A stretch of DNA of 64,000 nucleotides from an uncultured bacterium (lineage in GTDB: Bacteria > Planctomycetota > GCA-002687715). A program made the translations under genes and the position numbers. The notes under the pieces were generated by a model. That model ran no database searches and had not been told where the DNA came from. It saw nothing but the letters and a program-made list of their open reading frames with translations. Below, piece by piece: positions 1 to 11,323 of the stretch. The first letter of the stretch is position 1. Each line of letters opens with the position of its first letter. Location of the stretch: the NCBI GenBank assembly GCA_902826835.1, contig CADEGH010000006.1, positions 41,711-105,710 of the forward strand. Direction: 5' to 3'.

Positions 1-852
1 CCGATCGTGCAGACGGTGAACGTCAGTCTGACCCTCGGATCGTTGCCGGCCACCGCTTCGATCATGAACGGTTTCAGCTACACCCTTGGCCCGGTGAACG
101 GGACACTGCCTCTCCTCGACGAGGAACTGGTCACCTACACCTTCGCGCCATCACTGTTCGGTACCTTCAACCTCTACGGCACCAACTGGACGAGGGTGTT
201 CGTCCAAGCGAACGGCCACATGTTCTTCAGCGCGACCGCCCCGGTCGTGAATGCGAACAACTTCGTTTCCAGCCCGGCCTCGTGGAACGCTTTCCCCGCG
301 ATCACCGTCGCGCCTTTCTTCAACGATGTCTGTGGTGACGTCGTGGGTTGCGGTCTCACCGGCATGCCCATGGTGACCACCGTGGAGAGTGCCACGAGCC
401 TGACCTTCAGGTGGGTCAACTGGGCGCACTGGCCAAACGCCAACCAGGGGCTCAATTTTGCGGTGACCTTCGACAATACTTTTACGCCCGCCTCGAGCAT
501 CACCTTCGACTACTCGCAGACGGTGGCCCCGAATATCGCGTTCAGCCAGCCCGGTGGGCAGTCCGGAATCATCGTCGGTATGAAGGGGCCGGGCACGAGC
601 GCCGCCGGGCCTGTCGATCTCCAGGCCCTGAGCGGAGGTTCTCTCGGAGCCTTCGGCATGCCGCAGGGACCCAACACGAATCTCTATCACTGGATTCGTT
701 CGGGTCTCTATACCGGGACGGTGGCCCCGAGCCAGCCCACCAACACATGGATCTTCGGCACCGCTGCCGCCGGCGGAGCCTTCGGAGCGCGGCAAGTCAA
801 TTTCTTGTCGACCACGCCTACCAACGACACCTTCGTGATCGCCCTTCAGTGA
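1..852 (+). CDS. Exported beta-rich protein, 5' end outside the window
   Basis: The reading frame is open from base 1, so the start and any signal peptide lie upstream; 283 residues are visible. They contain an aromatic, beta-strand-rich pattern (VQANGHMFFS, then ITVAPFFNDVCGD, then LTFRWVNWAHW and ITFDYSQT) resembling the nidogen-like (NIDO) fold, in which a short 'NGxxxF' strand is followed by an 'APFxxD' strand. No catalytic motif is visible. The gene ends tail-to-tail with the kinase gene without a single base between the stop codons. The NIDO resemblance is by eye only; the export assignment is inferred from composition. Confidence 0.6.
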   Translation, partial: PIVQTVNVSLTLGSLPATASIMNGFSYTLGPVNGTLPLLDEELVTYTFAPSLFGTFNLYGTNWTRVFVQANGHMFFSATAPVVNANNFVSSPASWNAFPAITVAPFFNDVCGDVVGCGLTGMPMVTTVESATSLTFRWVNWAHWPNANQGLNFAVTFDNTFTPASSITFDYSQTVAPNIAFSQPGGQSGIIVGMKGPGTSAAGPVDLQALSGGSLGAFGMPQGPNTNLYHWIRSGLYTGTVAPSQPTNTWIFGTAAAGGAFGARQVNFLSTTPTNDTFVIALQ

Positions 853-3617
<2,765 letters not shown>

Positions 3618-3621
<4 letters not shown>

Positions 3622-4613
3622 TTCTTGCGGGCGCTGAACGAAGCGCGCCACTCCTCGTCGATCGTATCGAGGCCAAATCCGAAGGCGTCCTTCAGCGCAG
3701 TGTCCTGGATCGCGCTTTTCTGCTCGGTCCAATTCATCTGGTAGTCCTGCGGCCACGCTTTTTTCACGCTGGCCACAAAGGCCCAGAACTTGGCCTTGTC
3801 TTTGTCGAGGAGCCACTCGATCACCGCCGCCGACTTACCGACTTCATCCGAGCCGAGTTGCGAAAGTGAGAGGGGCAGGATCCCCTTCATGAGTTTGTCC
3901 TTGCGCTTCTTGGCTTGGTCGACGACCGCCTCCTTCCACTTCTTCCATTCGAGCTCGGTGAGCTTTTCGAGAGACTTGGCGGTGTCTCCATAGGTGCCTT
4001 GGAAGCAGTAACAATCCGTGCGGCCGAGTGTCTTGCCCTCGAGGTAGGTGGCGTAAGCCTCCTCCAGCCAAGGCGGCGGCACTTGATTGTTGAATTTGTA
4101 ACGCTGGACCACGAGATGACCGATTTCGTGCGCGATCACGTACTTGAGACGTGAGGGCGAAAGTGGCTTCAAGTGAATGAGACTGGCCACCCGAGGTGCG
4201 GAGGAAACGTAGTAGCTCTGACTCGAGGCCGCGTCTTTGAACCCCTTCCAGGGTTTGTATTTCTCCGCGTACCAATCGATGGCTTTGGCGTGTTGCACGC
4301 CGGAAGTCGTGATGATGAAGAGGCACTTCTCGGGGCCTCGCTGGCTCTTCCAGAGTTCCGAATACTCGGTCACCCCCGATGAATCTGCAAAGTGCTTCCA
4401 GGCGTCCTCGGCCACTTTGTGGAGCGGGGCGACTTGCGCGTCCGGGAGTGTCCACGCCCAGACGAAGTGGTCGGTCTCCGCGAAGCGGAAGGTGAGTCCG
4501 CTCTTTTCGGAGAGGTTGGCGACCTCCGCCGCGTAGCGATTCTCGGGGGCGGCATCCTGGCCTCGTAAGGAGAGGCAAGCGCAAACCAGGAACAGTGCAC
4601 TGAATCTCGTCAT
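3618..4613 (-). CDS. Exported gluzincin metallopeptidase (peptidase MA-like)
   Basis: 331 residues. The start is set at the ATG giving MTRFSALFLVC, a hydrophobic export signal; the longer frame upstream would run into the regulator gene. The zinc motif HEIGH is at 162-166, and the expected third ligand lies in WLEEAYATYLEG (from 182), the HExxH...E arrangement of gluzincins with a peptidase MA-like fold. The remainder resembles exported proteins that bind cell-surface or extracellular substrates. The stop overlaps the kinase start by 4 bases, so the two are probably translationally coupled. Only the zinc-peptidase class is supported; the substrate is not known. Confidence 0.75.
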
Positions 4614-4629
4614 GGCAACTCCCCGGGGC

Positions 4630-6549
4630 TCAAACGCTATCGGCGTCGAGTCCATACCGGTCCATCTTACGCTGCAGCGTGAACCGCGTAATTCCCAAAA
4701 GGTCGGCGGCGCGGGTCTTGTTGCCTTCGGCTTTGACCAACGCCTTGCGAATCTCCTTGGTTTCGATGGCTTCGATGAGGGCATCCAGGTCTTGGAATCC
4801 GGAGTCCTTACCCACTAGCAACTCCTGGGCCTCGAGGATGGAGCCCGAAAGCGCTTCGCGACCGATCACGGAGCCAGCCAGGACACAGAGACGTTTGACT
4901 TCGTTCTCGAGTTCCCGGACATTTCCTGGCCATCGGTAGGCGGTGAGGGTTTCCATCGCCTCGGGAGTCAGGCGGGGCGGCTCGGCTCCCCCGTGCGCGC
5001 GGAGGAACCACGAGAGGAGGGCCGGGAGATCCTCCTTGCGATCCCGTAGAGGAGGAACTTGAACCGGCAGCACGCGAAGTCGGAAGTAGAGGTCCTCGCG
5101 GAACTCACCTCGGCTCACCAGGGTGGCCAAGTCCTTGTTGGAGGCGGCGATGAGGCGGACGTCCACGCGCTTCATGTCCGTACTGCCGACGGGCCGAATT
5201 TCGCCCTCTTGGAGGACCCGCAGGAGCCGGCTCTGCATCGCGGGGCTCATCTCCGAGACCTCGTCCAAGAACAGGGTTCCACCATCTGCCGCGAGGAATA
5301 GCCCCTTCTTGGACTCGTCGGCGCCGGTGAACGCGCCGCGGACGTGGCCAAACAGCTCGGATTCGAGCAGAGTTTCGGGGATAGCCGCGCAGTTGAGGGA
5401 GTGGAATGCGCGCCGGGAACGCCGGGAGGCCCGATGGACCAACCTCGCTACCAGCTCTTTCCCCGTTCCCGACTCACCCGTGATCAGCACCGGAAGCTCA
5501 GTCGGCGCCACTTTGCCGATGAGATGGCGGAGTTCGTCCATGCGCGCCGAGTTGCCGACGAGCACGATCTCCCGTTCCGCTTCGAAATCGGATTCCCTGA
5601 GTTCGATCGTCCGGTCCGCGGCGACCGTTCCGGCCTTCGGTCGCAACCCGAGTTCTTCCTGGAGTAGCCGAGTGCGCCAAAAGCCTCCGAGCGCCGAGGC
5701 CAAGCACTCGAGCTCCCGCTGCTGTTCGGGACCAAAGAGGTTGGCTTGAGAACGGTGATCAACGTAGAGAGCCCCGAGGGTCCGTCCGAGGTTGGCGACC
5801 GGGACCGCCAGCACAGACCGCAAACAGAGGGTCTCGACACTCGCTTGGCCTCGGAATCGGGGGTCCAAGCCAGCATCGAGGGCCAAAACCGGGGCCTGCC
5901 GGGTGGCCACCTGCGTGGCGATGGACCACGAGAGCTCGAAGTCGGGATCCTTCATTTCGGCGGCCGAGATCGAGGTGGAGGCTTCGACGCTGAGGCCCCC
6001 CTTGTGGTGTGCGAGCAGAAAGCCTCGCTCGGCCCGGGTGATCCGCAGCGCCGCTTGGACGGCGCGGGCGAAGAAATCCGTGTCTAGAATGCGGACCGAG
6101 AGCTCCGCGAGTTCACTGGCCAAATCGGAAGCTGAGGCGGCCAGGACCGGGATGGTCTCGGTGCATGGCGAACCCTCCGGCCGGGCCGGTGCATCCTCGC
6201 TCTGGACTCTGAGGGCGACCCGGCCGATGGTCAGGATGTCGCCGGACGTGAGCGCGCCGCCGCCGTTGCGACGCCCGTTGAGAAGGGTTCCGTTTTGGCT
6301 GCCAAGGTCCGAAAACCTGAGGCCCCCGTGGCTCCATTCCAGGCGGGCGTGCACCCGGCTGACCCGCTGATCCGCGATCACGATCGCGTTCTCAGGGGCG
6401 CGGCCGATCGTAATGGGCTCCGGACCGAGAGTGTGGCTGTGCTCTTGTCCCTGCTGGGACCAGACGAGTCGCGTCTCCAAAGTCTTCACTCCAAGCGCCG
6501 GATAGGGGATCCGGGGCTCTCCGACCCATTTACGCGGGTCCTCGGTCAA
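4630..6549 (-). CDS. Sigma54-dependent activator with FHA and GAF domains
   Basis: 639 residues from a TTG start (the start is the least certain part). Order of domains: FHA at about 20-100 (GRAPENAIV, SRVHARLEW, DLGSQNGTLLNGR), which binds phosphothreonine; GAF at about 130-300; AAA+ sigma54 interaction domain with Walker A GESGTGKE near 355 and the sigma54-contacting GAFTGA loop near 405; Fis-type HTH at the end (NKTRAADLLGITRFTLQRK). It sits 16 bases upstream of the protease gene and shares an operon with a Hanks kinase. An FHA input domain beside a Ser/Thr kinase suggests, but does not prove, that the kinase or its targets feed this regulator. Confidence 0.9.
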   Translation of the reverse strand: MTEDPRKWVGEPRIPYPALGVKTLETRLVWSQQGQEHSHTLGPEPITIGRAPENAIVIADQRVSRVHARLEWSHGGLRFSDLGSQNGTLLNGRRNGGGALTSGDILTIGRVALRVQSEDAPARPEGSPCTETIPVLAASASDLASELAELSVRILDTDFFARAVQAALRITRAERGFLLAHHKGGLSVEASTSISAAEMKDPDFELSWSIATQVATRQAPVLALDAGLDPRFRGQASVETLCLRSVLAVPVANLGRTLGALYVDHRSQANLFGPEQQRELECLASALGGFWRTRLLQEELGLRPKAGTVAADRTIELRESDFEAEREIVLVGNSARMDELRHLIGKVAPTELPVLITGESGTGKELVARLVHRASRRSRRAFHSLNCAAIPETLLESELFGHVRGAFTGADESKKGLFLAADGGTLFLDEVSEMSPAMQSRLLRVLQEGEIRPVGSTDMKRVDVRLIAASNKDLATLVSRGEFREDLYFRLRVLPVQVPPLRDRKEDLPALLSWFLRAHGGAEPPRLTPEAMETLTAYRWPGNVRELENEVKRLCVLAGSVIGREALSGSILEAQELLVGKDSGFQDLDALIEAIETKEIRKALVKAEGNKTRAADLLGITRFTLQRKMDRYGLDADSV

Positions 6550-6576
6550 CTGACAGAAAAAACTGTGCGATTCCGC

Positions 6577-7641
6577 TCAGAACCTGGTTTGAGTCGGCGC
6601 AGGAGCACTAGAAGCGAGAAGGGCGGTGAGGACCGCAAAAGCCTCCTGCGCCGGGATCATGGTCAAGCAGCGGTGATCCAGGGGGCAGATCTTCTTGTGA
6701 CAAGGGCCACAGGGAACGTCCCGCCGGAGGACTCGGGTGGTTTCCATGTTCCAGTCGGTCCAGCCCGGATGGGTTGGTCCCATGACCACTACCGTGGGCA
6801 CTCCGGCCCAGTTTGCGATGTGCCTGGGACCGCTGTCGGTGGTGACAAATCCGCGGAGCCGGAGGCAGAGCGCCGGCAATTCCGCGAGTTCGAAGCACTC
6901 ACTTGAAGTGGCGAGAGCGAGACCGCCGGACGCCGCCGCGACCGCATGGATGAGAGGGATTTCGTTGGCGGCACCCAACACGATCGGGGTGAAACCGGCG
7001 CCGTGGAGTTGGCGGGCGAGCGCGCCGAACTCTTCGACCGGCCACAGCTTGGAGGCCCCGAAGCGGGCGCCCGGGTTCAGTCCGATCAGGGGCGCGCCGT
7101 CCTTCACTCCGAACCTACGGAGCTTCCGTTCGACAGCATCCGAAGCCGCGGATGTCGCCCGAAGCTCGTACTCGGGGCCGGCGGCGGCAATCCCCAAGTG
7201 GTCCAGCACCGTCTGGTACAGCCGGGGCATGGGAACCGGCTGCTTGCGCACCTGCTTTTGGAGGGGGGGGATCGGATGGGTCAGGAGTGGGCTTCGCAGG
7301 TCACCGCGGTAGCCCACCCGCGCGCGCACTCTTCCCAGCCAGAACGGGAGCGCGGATGTCCAGCTATTGGTGAACAGGATTCCGAGGTCGAAGTCGCCTT
7401 TCTTGAGCCTCTGTCCAAGCTTCCATGCTTGCCTCGGGCCCCGCTCCTCCCGTTCGGAAAGCGACCAGACTTCGTCCACCCGCGGATGTTCGTTCAGGAG
7501 GCTCGCCGCGTAATCCCGCACCAGAGCAACCAGGTGGGCCTTCGGCCAATGCATGCGAATGGCGCGCAGCGCCGGGGTCGCCATCACCACGTCCCCCACC
7601 CAGTTGGGCAGGCGAACCAAAATCCGTGCCGGTGCCTTCAT
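6577..7641 (-). CDS. waaF: ADP-heptose:LPS heptosyltransferase
   Basis: 354 residues, GT9 family. It transfers L,D-heptose from ADP-heptose to the lipopolysaccharide inner core at the cytoplasmic membrane. Visible signatures: N-terminal RLPNWVGDVVMATPALRAI, the nucleotide-site segment GLNPGARFGASKLWP near 180, TDSGPRHIA near 275, and the WaaF-like cysteine-rich C-terminus CGPCHKKICPLDHRC. The start codon overlaps the stop of rfaE2 (ATGA). Length matches the family. Whether it adds heptose I or II cannot be told; WaaF fits the cysteine-rich end better than WaaC. Confidence 0.88.
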   Translation of the reverse strand: MKAPARILVRLPNWVGDVVMATPALRAIRMHWPKAHLVALVRDYAASLLNEHPRVDEVWSLSEREERGPRQAWKLGQRLKKGDFDLGILFTNSWTSALPFWLGRVRARVGYRGDLRSPLLTHPIPPLQKQVRKQPVPMPRLYQTVLDHLGIAAAGPEYELRATSAASDAVERKLRRFGVKDGAPLIGLNPGARFGASKLWPVEEFGALARQLHGAGFTPIVLGAANEIPLIHAVAAASGGLALATSSECFELAELPALCLRLRGFVTTDSGPRHIANWAGVPTVVVMGPTHPGWTDWNMETTRVLRRDVPCGPCHKKICPLDHRCLTMIPAQEAFAVLTALLASSAPAPTQTRF

Positions 7642-8132
7642 GGCGTTTCGGGACCGGATCGGAGTTTGGCGATCAGGTCGGAGGCCGCGTGGGTCTTTTT
7701 GTCGCCCACAAACGCCGCCCGGACTCCCAGCCTCTGCAAGAGCGCGGACTCCGGCAGCGTCGCCGGATCGTAGTCGCGTCCTTTTGCGTAGATGTCGGGC
7801 CGCACGCGGGCGATGAGGGTTTCGGCGGTCGATTCGTCGAACAGGATCACGTGGTCGACGGCCGCGAGTGCCGCCAAAATTTCCGCGCGTTCGGACTCCG
7901 GCACTACCGGCCGCCCTGGTCCCTTGTAGCGGCGCACCGAAGCATCCGAGTTCAGCCCTACCACGAGCGTGTCGCCGAGCGACCGGGCCTCTTCCAAGTA
8001 GCGGACATGCCCGACGTGCAGCAGATCGAAGGTTCCATTCGTCAAGACGATCGTGGCCGACCGCGCGCGAAGGGTCGCGAGCTGCGCGTCCAGTTCGGAA
8101 TGGTCACGGCAAATCTTGTGGAGAGTGTTCAT
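7638..8132 (-). CDS. rfaE2: D-beta-D-heptose 1-phosphate adenylyltransferase
   Basis: 164 residues. This nucleotidyltransferase activates heptose 1-phosphate with ATP to give ADP-heptose, the donor for WaaF. Motifs: TNGTFDLLHVGHVRYLEEA, which contains the HxGH nucleotide-binding signature, VGLNSDASVRRYKG, and RPDIYAKGRDY. The start is the ATG giving MNTLHKICRDH, overlapping the kinase gene's stop by 4 bases (ATGA); a longer frame would run into that gene. In many Proteobacteria this domain is fused to the kinase as HldE; here the two are separate but adjacent and coupled. Confidence 0.92.
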   Translation of the reverse strand: MNTLHKICRDHSELDAQLATLRARSATIVLTNGTFDLLHVGHVRYLEEARSLGDTLVVGLNSDASVRRYKGPGRPVVPESERAEILAALAAVDHVILFDESTAETLIARVRPDIYAKGRDYDPATLPESALLQRLGVRAAFVGDKKTHAASDLIAKLRSGPETP

Positions 8133-9133
8133 CCGTGGGCTGTGATGGCTTCCAGAAGTTCGGCCCCCGAACAGGTGGCCGCTCCCCATTTGGAGACCAC
8201 GACCCCCGCGGCGAGGTTGGCCAAGCGCGCCGCCACGGCGAAGGAGGCGCCTGCGGCCAGAGCCAAGGTCGCCACCGCGATCACGGTATCGCCGGCGCCG
8301 GAGACGTCGACTACCTGTCCCGAGCCGGCGGCGGGAATATCCAATCGAGGCCGCCCCTCTTCGAACAGGGCCATGCCACGGTTTCCCCGGGTGATGAGCA
8401 GGGCCGGTGCCTGGATTCGGGCTCGCAAGAGATTGCCGGCCCGCTCCAGATCCGACTCGTTGCGGAACCGAAATCCGGCGGCTTCTTCGGCTTCACCTTC
8501 GTTGGGGGTGGCCAGGGTGACGCCGGCAAAACTCCCGATGAGGTAGCGGGAATCGGCGGTGAGGATTCTCGGCGCGGCCAGCGAACGGAGACGGTCCGAG
8601 AGTCGACCGCGCACGAACTCGTAGCCGTAGTCGCTCACCAAGACTGCATCAGCCTCGGCCCCGGCGCCGGCCAAGAGTTCGGCGCCTCGCTCCAGGGCCG
8701 ACTCGGGGACCGGAGTGTCAGGCTCGCGATCGATCCGCAGAACCTGCTGCTTCATGCGGTGCGGCTCCCCCACCATGAACCGAGTCTTGGCCACCGTCCG
8801 ATGATCGGCCGCGCGGATGACGCTGCCGGTGCCGACGTTGCGAGCGCGCAGCTCCCGGGTGAGGTGGGTGCCGTCCTCGTCTTCCCCGACGACCCCGATG
8901 ATGGATGCGACTCCGCCCAAAGCCGCAACGTTGAGAGCGGCATTGGCGGCGCCTCCGGGAATGAGCGTCTCGCCCTCGAAGCGCGCGATCATCACGGGGG
9001 CCTCGCGCGACAGCCGCGAAGGGGACGAGAGCACGTAACGATCGAGGATCAAATCGCCGACCACGAGCACCCGCACTCCCTGCAAGCGAGGGACCCAGGC
9101 TGCGAGTTCGGAGGAATCAAGGTTGCTCATCAT
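8129..9133 (-). CDS. rfaE1: D-beta-D-heptose 7-phosphate kinase
   Basis: 334 residues, PfkB/ribokinase family. It phosphorylates heptose 7-phosphate at C1 in ADP-heptose synthesis. Visible: GDLILDRYV near the N-terminus, PGGAANAALNVAALGG, and the PfkB catalytic signature DVSGAGDTVIAVATLAL (about 280-297) with its catalytic Asp. Two adjacent ATGs (9133 and 9130) could serve as start. The gene overlaps the acyltransferase by about 17 bases and rfaE2 by 4. Isomerase (gmhA), phosphatase (gmhB) and epimerase (hldD) genes are not in the window. Confidence 0.92.
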   Translation of the reverse strand: MMSNLDSSELAAWVPRLQGVRVLVVGDLILDRYVLSSPSRLSREAPVMIARFEGETLIPGGAANAALNVAALGGVASIIGVVGEDEDGTHLTRELRARNVGTGSVIRAADHRTVAKTRFMVGEPHRMKQQVLRIDREPDTPVPESALERGAELLAGAGAEADAVLVSDYGYEFVRGRLSDRLRSLAAPRILTADSRYLIGSFAGVTLATPNEGEAEEAAGFRFRNESDLERAGNLLRARIQAPALLITRGNRGMALFEEGRPRLDIPAAGSGQVVDVSGAGDTVIAVATLALAAGASFAVAARLANLAAGVVVSKWGAATCSGAELLEAITAHG

Positions 9134-10061
9134 CAGTCTCGCTCTCGATGGTGCCTGCCTCCGGGCGACTCTTCCAGCGGCGATGGGTCCAAAGCCAAGC
9201 CGAGGGATCTCGTTTCACCCGAGTTGCCAGCGTGTCGGTGGTGCACTGGAGCAAGCGCGCCACTTCGGCACTACGGTCCGCCCCGGGGGTCGGCCGGATC
9301 GTGTCCTCGACTTCGACCTCGTAGTGGAGGGGACGCGAGGCTCGGTACGTGTACACCGGCACGATGGGCCGTCCGGAACGGATCGCCAGAAGTGCACTGC
9401 TGCGCGCGGTGGCGGCAGGGGTGCCTAAGAAATCGACGAAACAGCATTGCCCGCGCTTGTTCACGTCCACGAGGAGGGCCACGGAGATGCCGCGGTCCAG
9501 GGCGGCTTCCAGTTGACCGTATCCACCACGATTGCTGATCATGAACTGCCCAAATCTGGTCCTGATTCCGCTCAGCCACGTCTCCAGCCGAGGATTGTCC
9601 AAGGGACGCATCATGGTGTGCAGAGTGACATCGTGAAGTGGCGACACGAGCCCACCGACTTCGTAGGCCCCAAAATGACTCGCGACGAACACCACCGGGC
9701 CGTTTTTCAGTTCCTGGGTCAACCGAGACCACGCGGATGGATCTCGAAAGTGGATGCGGGCCTTCATCGCCGCCCGGTCTTCCGGCAATCTGGCCAATTC
9801 CAGGAAGGAGAGGCAGAGGTTGCTGAAAGACGAACGGGTGATCGCCAAGGCGTCCGGAAGAGTCTCGAAGGCGGAGCGTGCATGCTGGAGATTCTCCGCA
9901 ACCACGCGCCGACGTCCCCGTAGGGCGAAACTCAACATCCAGCCCAGAACGCGGGAAAATGGGCGAAGCCCGCTGTCCGGCACCACGCGTGCCGCCAGAA
10001 AGATGCCGCGCGCCGCGACATACTCGATGTGGTTGCGAAACGCGGTGCGACTACGCGCCAC
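9117..10061 (-). CDS. Lipid A biosynthesis acyltransferase (LpxL/HtrB family)
   Basis: 314 residues from a GTG start. The family adds a secondary acyl chain to the lipid A precursor at the inner face of the cytoplasmic membrane. The active-site motif HFGAYE (H-x4-E, usually H-x4-D/E) follows FVASH near 125; MMRPLDN and NRGGYGQLE downstream match other blocks of the family. Gene overlap with lpxK is 11 bases. The neighbours strongly support lipid A as substrate, but which acyl position it modifies is not readable. Length is normal for the family. Confidence 0.87.
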   Translation of the reverse strand: MARSRTAFRNHIEYVAARGIFLAARVVPDSGLRPFSRVLGWMLSFALRGRRRVVAENLQHARSAFETLPDALAITRSSFSNLCLSFLELARLPEDRAAMKARIHFRDPSAWSRLTQELKNGPVVFVASHFGAYEVGGLVSPLHDVTLHTMMRPLDNPRLETWLSGIRTRFGQFMISNRGGYGQLEAALDRGISVALLVDVNKRGQCCFVDFLGTPAATARSSALLAIRSGRPIVPVYTYRASRPLHYEVEVEDTIRPTPGADRSAEVARLLQCTTDTLATRVKRDPSAWLWTHRRWKSRPEAGTIESETDDEQP

Positions 10062-11088
10062 GAAGTCTTCCTCCTAGATGGCGGTTCAGGAGACTCCGCA
10101 ACAGTGCGTCTCCGTCAGGCTCGATATCCAAGCGAACGGAGAGACAGTCCCAGGCGTAGCGCCCGGCCAGGTGGCGAAGCTTGGGCTCGTCTTTGCCGGT
10201 GGACAAGACAAGATCGACGCCGCTGGAGCGCGCGAGCACGCTCGCGACGCGGCTTTCCGGCCAGGTGGCGTGATCTTCGAACCGGTCCTCGCTCACCACC
10301 TGTGCGCCCAGCCCTTCGACGGTTCGGCGGAACGCATCCGGTCGCGCGATGCCCGACGCCAAATGCACGCGCTTCCCCGCCAGCGATTGCGGAGGTTCGT
10401 GGCTCCAAAGGAGCTTCGTCGGCGAGTGTCGAGCGAAAAACGCCGGTCCGAAGCGGGAGACTCGATTGCGCACTCGTTCGTGCTCCGGCCCTCCCAGCGC
10501 TTCGCCGCGGGTGATTAAGCAAAGATCCGCGGCGACTCCAAGCGGCCATTCCCGCAGCGCTCCGGCCGGGAGCGGCCAGCCGGAACCGAGCGGACGCTCC
10601 GCATCGAACAAGAGCACTTCGACATCACGCGCATCCCCGACCCGTTGGGCCCCGTCGTCCAGAATGACCACCGTTTGGGGATCGACGAAATCGGGATGGG
10701 CGTGTGCAGCTTGCCACCGATCGGAACCCTGGGCGCAGCGGACAGCGGGCAGCTCGCGCCGCAGGCTCTCCCCTTCTTCATCCAGGCCCGAAGTTGCCAC
10801 CTTGGCGCCGTAGCCCCGCGAGACCACGAGTGGGCGCATGCCCAGCTCCAAGACGAGTTCGGCGATGCGCTGGACACAGGGGGTCTTGCCGGTACCACCG
10901 ACGACCAAATTGCCAACGCTGATCACGGGCACCGGCCAGCGGCGGGGGCGGCGGCATCCCCATTTCGAGAGGGCCCGTCGTCCGCTAGCGACACTTCCGT
11001 AGACCACGGCCGCCGGAAGGAGGGGAACTCGCAGGAGTTCGGTGGCTAGGGTACGCCGATCTCCCCGCAACCACGCTCCGAAGTCCAT
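10051..11088 (-). CDS. lpxK: Tetraacyldisaccharide 4'-kinase
   Basis: 345 residues, starting at the ATG for MDFGAWLRGD; the open frame further upstream (to 11466) has atypical composition and overlaps the divergent transporter. LpxK phosphorylates the 4' position of the lipid A disaccharide. The membrane-associated P-loop is SVGNLVVGGTGKTP (about 60-73), followed by SRGYGAK and ILDDGAQR, both family blocks. It is the first gene of the eight-gene minus-strand operon, so its promoter should lie in 11089-11323. Confidence 0.92.
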   Translation of the reverse strand: MDFGAWLRGDRRTLATELLRVPLLPAAVVYGSVASGRRALSKWGCRRPRRWPVPVISVGNLVVGGTGKTPCVQRIAELVLELGMRPLVVSRGYGAKVATSGLDEEGESLRRELPAVRCAQGSDRWQAAHAHPDFVDPQTVVILDDGAQRVGDARDVEVLLFDAERPLGSGWPLPAGALREWPLGVAADLCLITRGEALGGPEHERVRNRVSRFGPAFFARHSPTKLLWSHEPPQSLAGKRVHLASGIARPDAFRRTVEGLGAQVVSEDRFEDHATWPESRVASVLARSSGVDLVLSTGKDEPKLRHLAGRYAWDCLSVRLDIEPDGDALLRSLLNRHLGGRLRGA

Positions 11089-11129
11089 GCCGACCTTTCT
11101 GTCCAGCGCGGACCCCCCGCGGGTCGGAA

Positions 11130-11135
11130 ATCTTA
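11130..11135 (-). promoter_or_regulatory. Candidate -10 element for the lpxK operon
   Basis: TAAGAT on the minus strand, 41 bases before the lpxK start, which would give a leader of about 35 bases. No convincing -35 hexamer is found at normal spacing. It lies in the 235-base divergent region; no clear promoter was seen for the transporter direction. Confidence 0.3.
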
Positions 11136-11323
11136 CTGCGCTCGGGCGGCCTCGACAGGCACCGGGCGGGGGTTCTCCGATTCCGCAGGCTCGGGGGTTG
11201 AACTTCCGGCGCAGAAGCCCAAGTATCGCCGCCGAACCCGGCTGGAGGATCTCTTCGACCCTTCCGAGGTTCGTTTCCGCCTCAGGCGCTGACCCCGGTC
11301 GCCTTTCCCTTTCACGAGCCGCC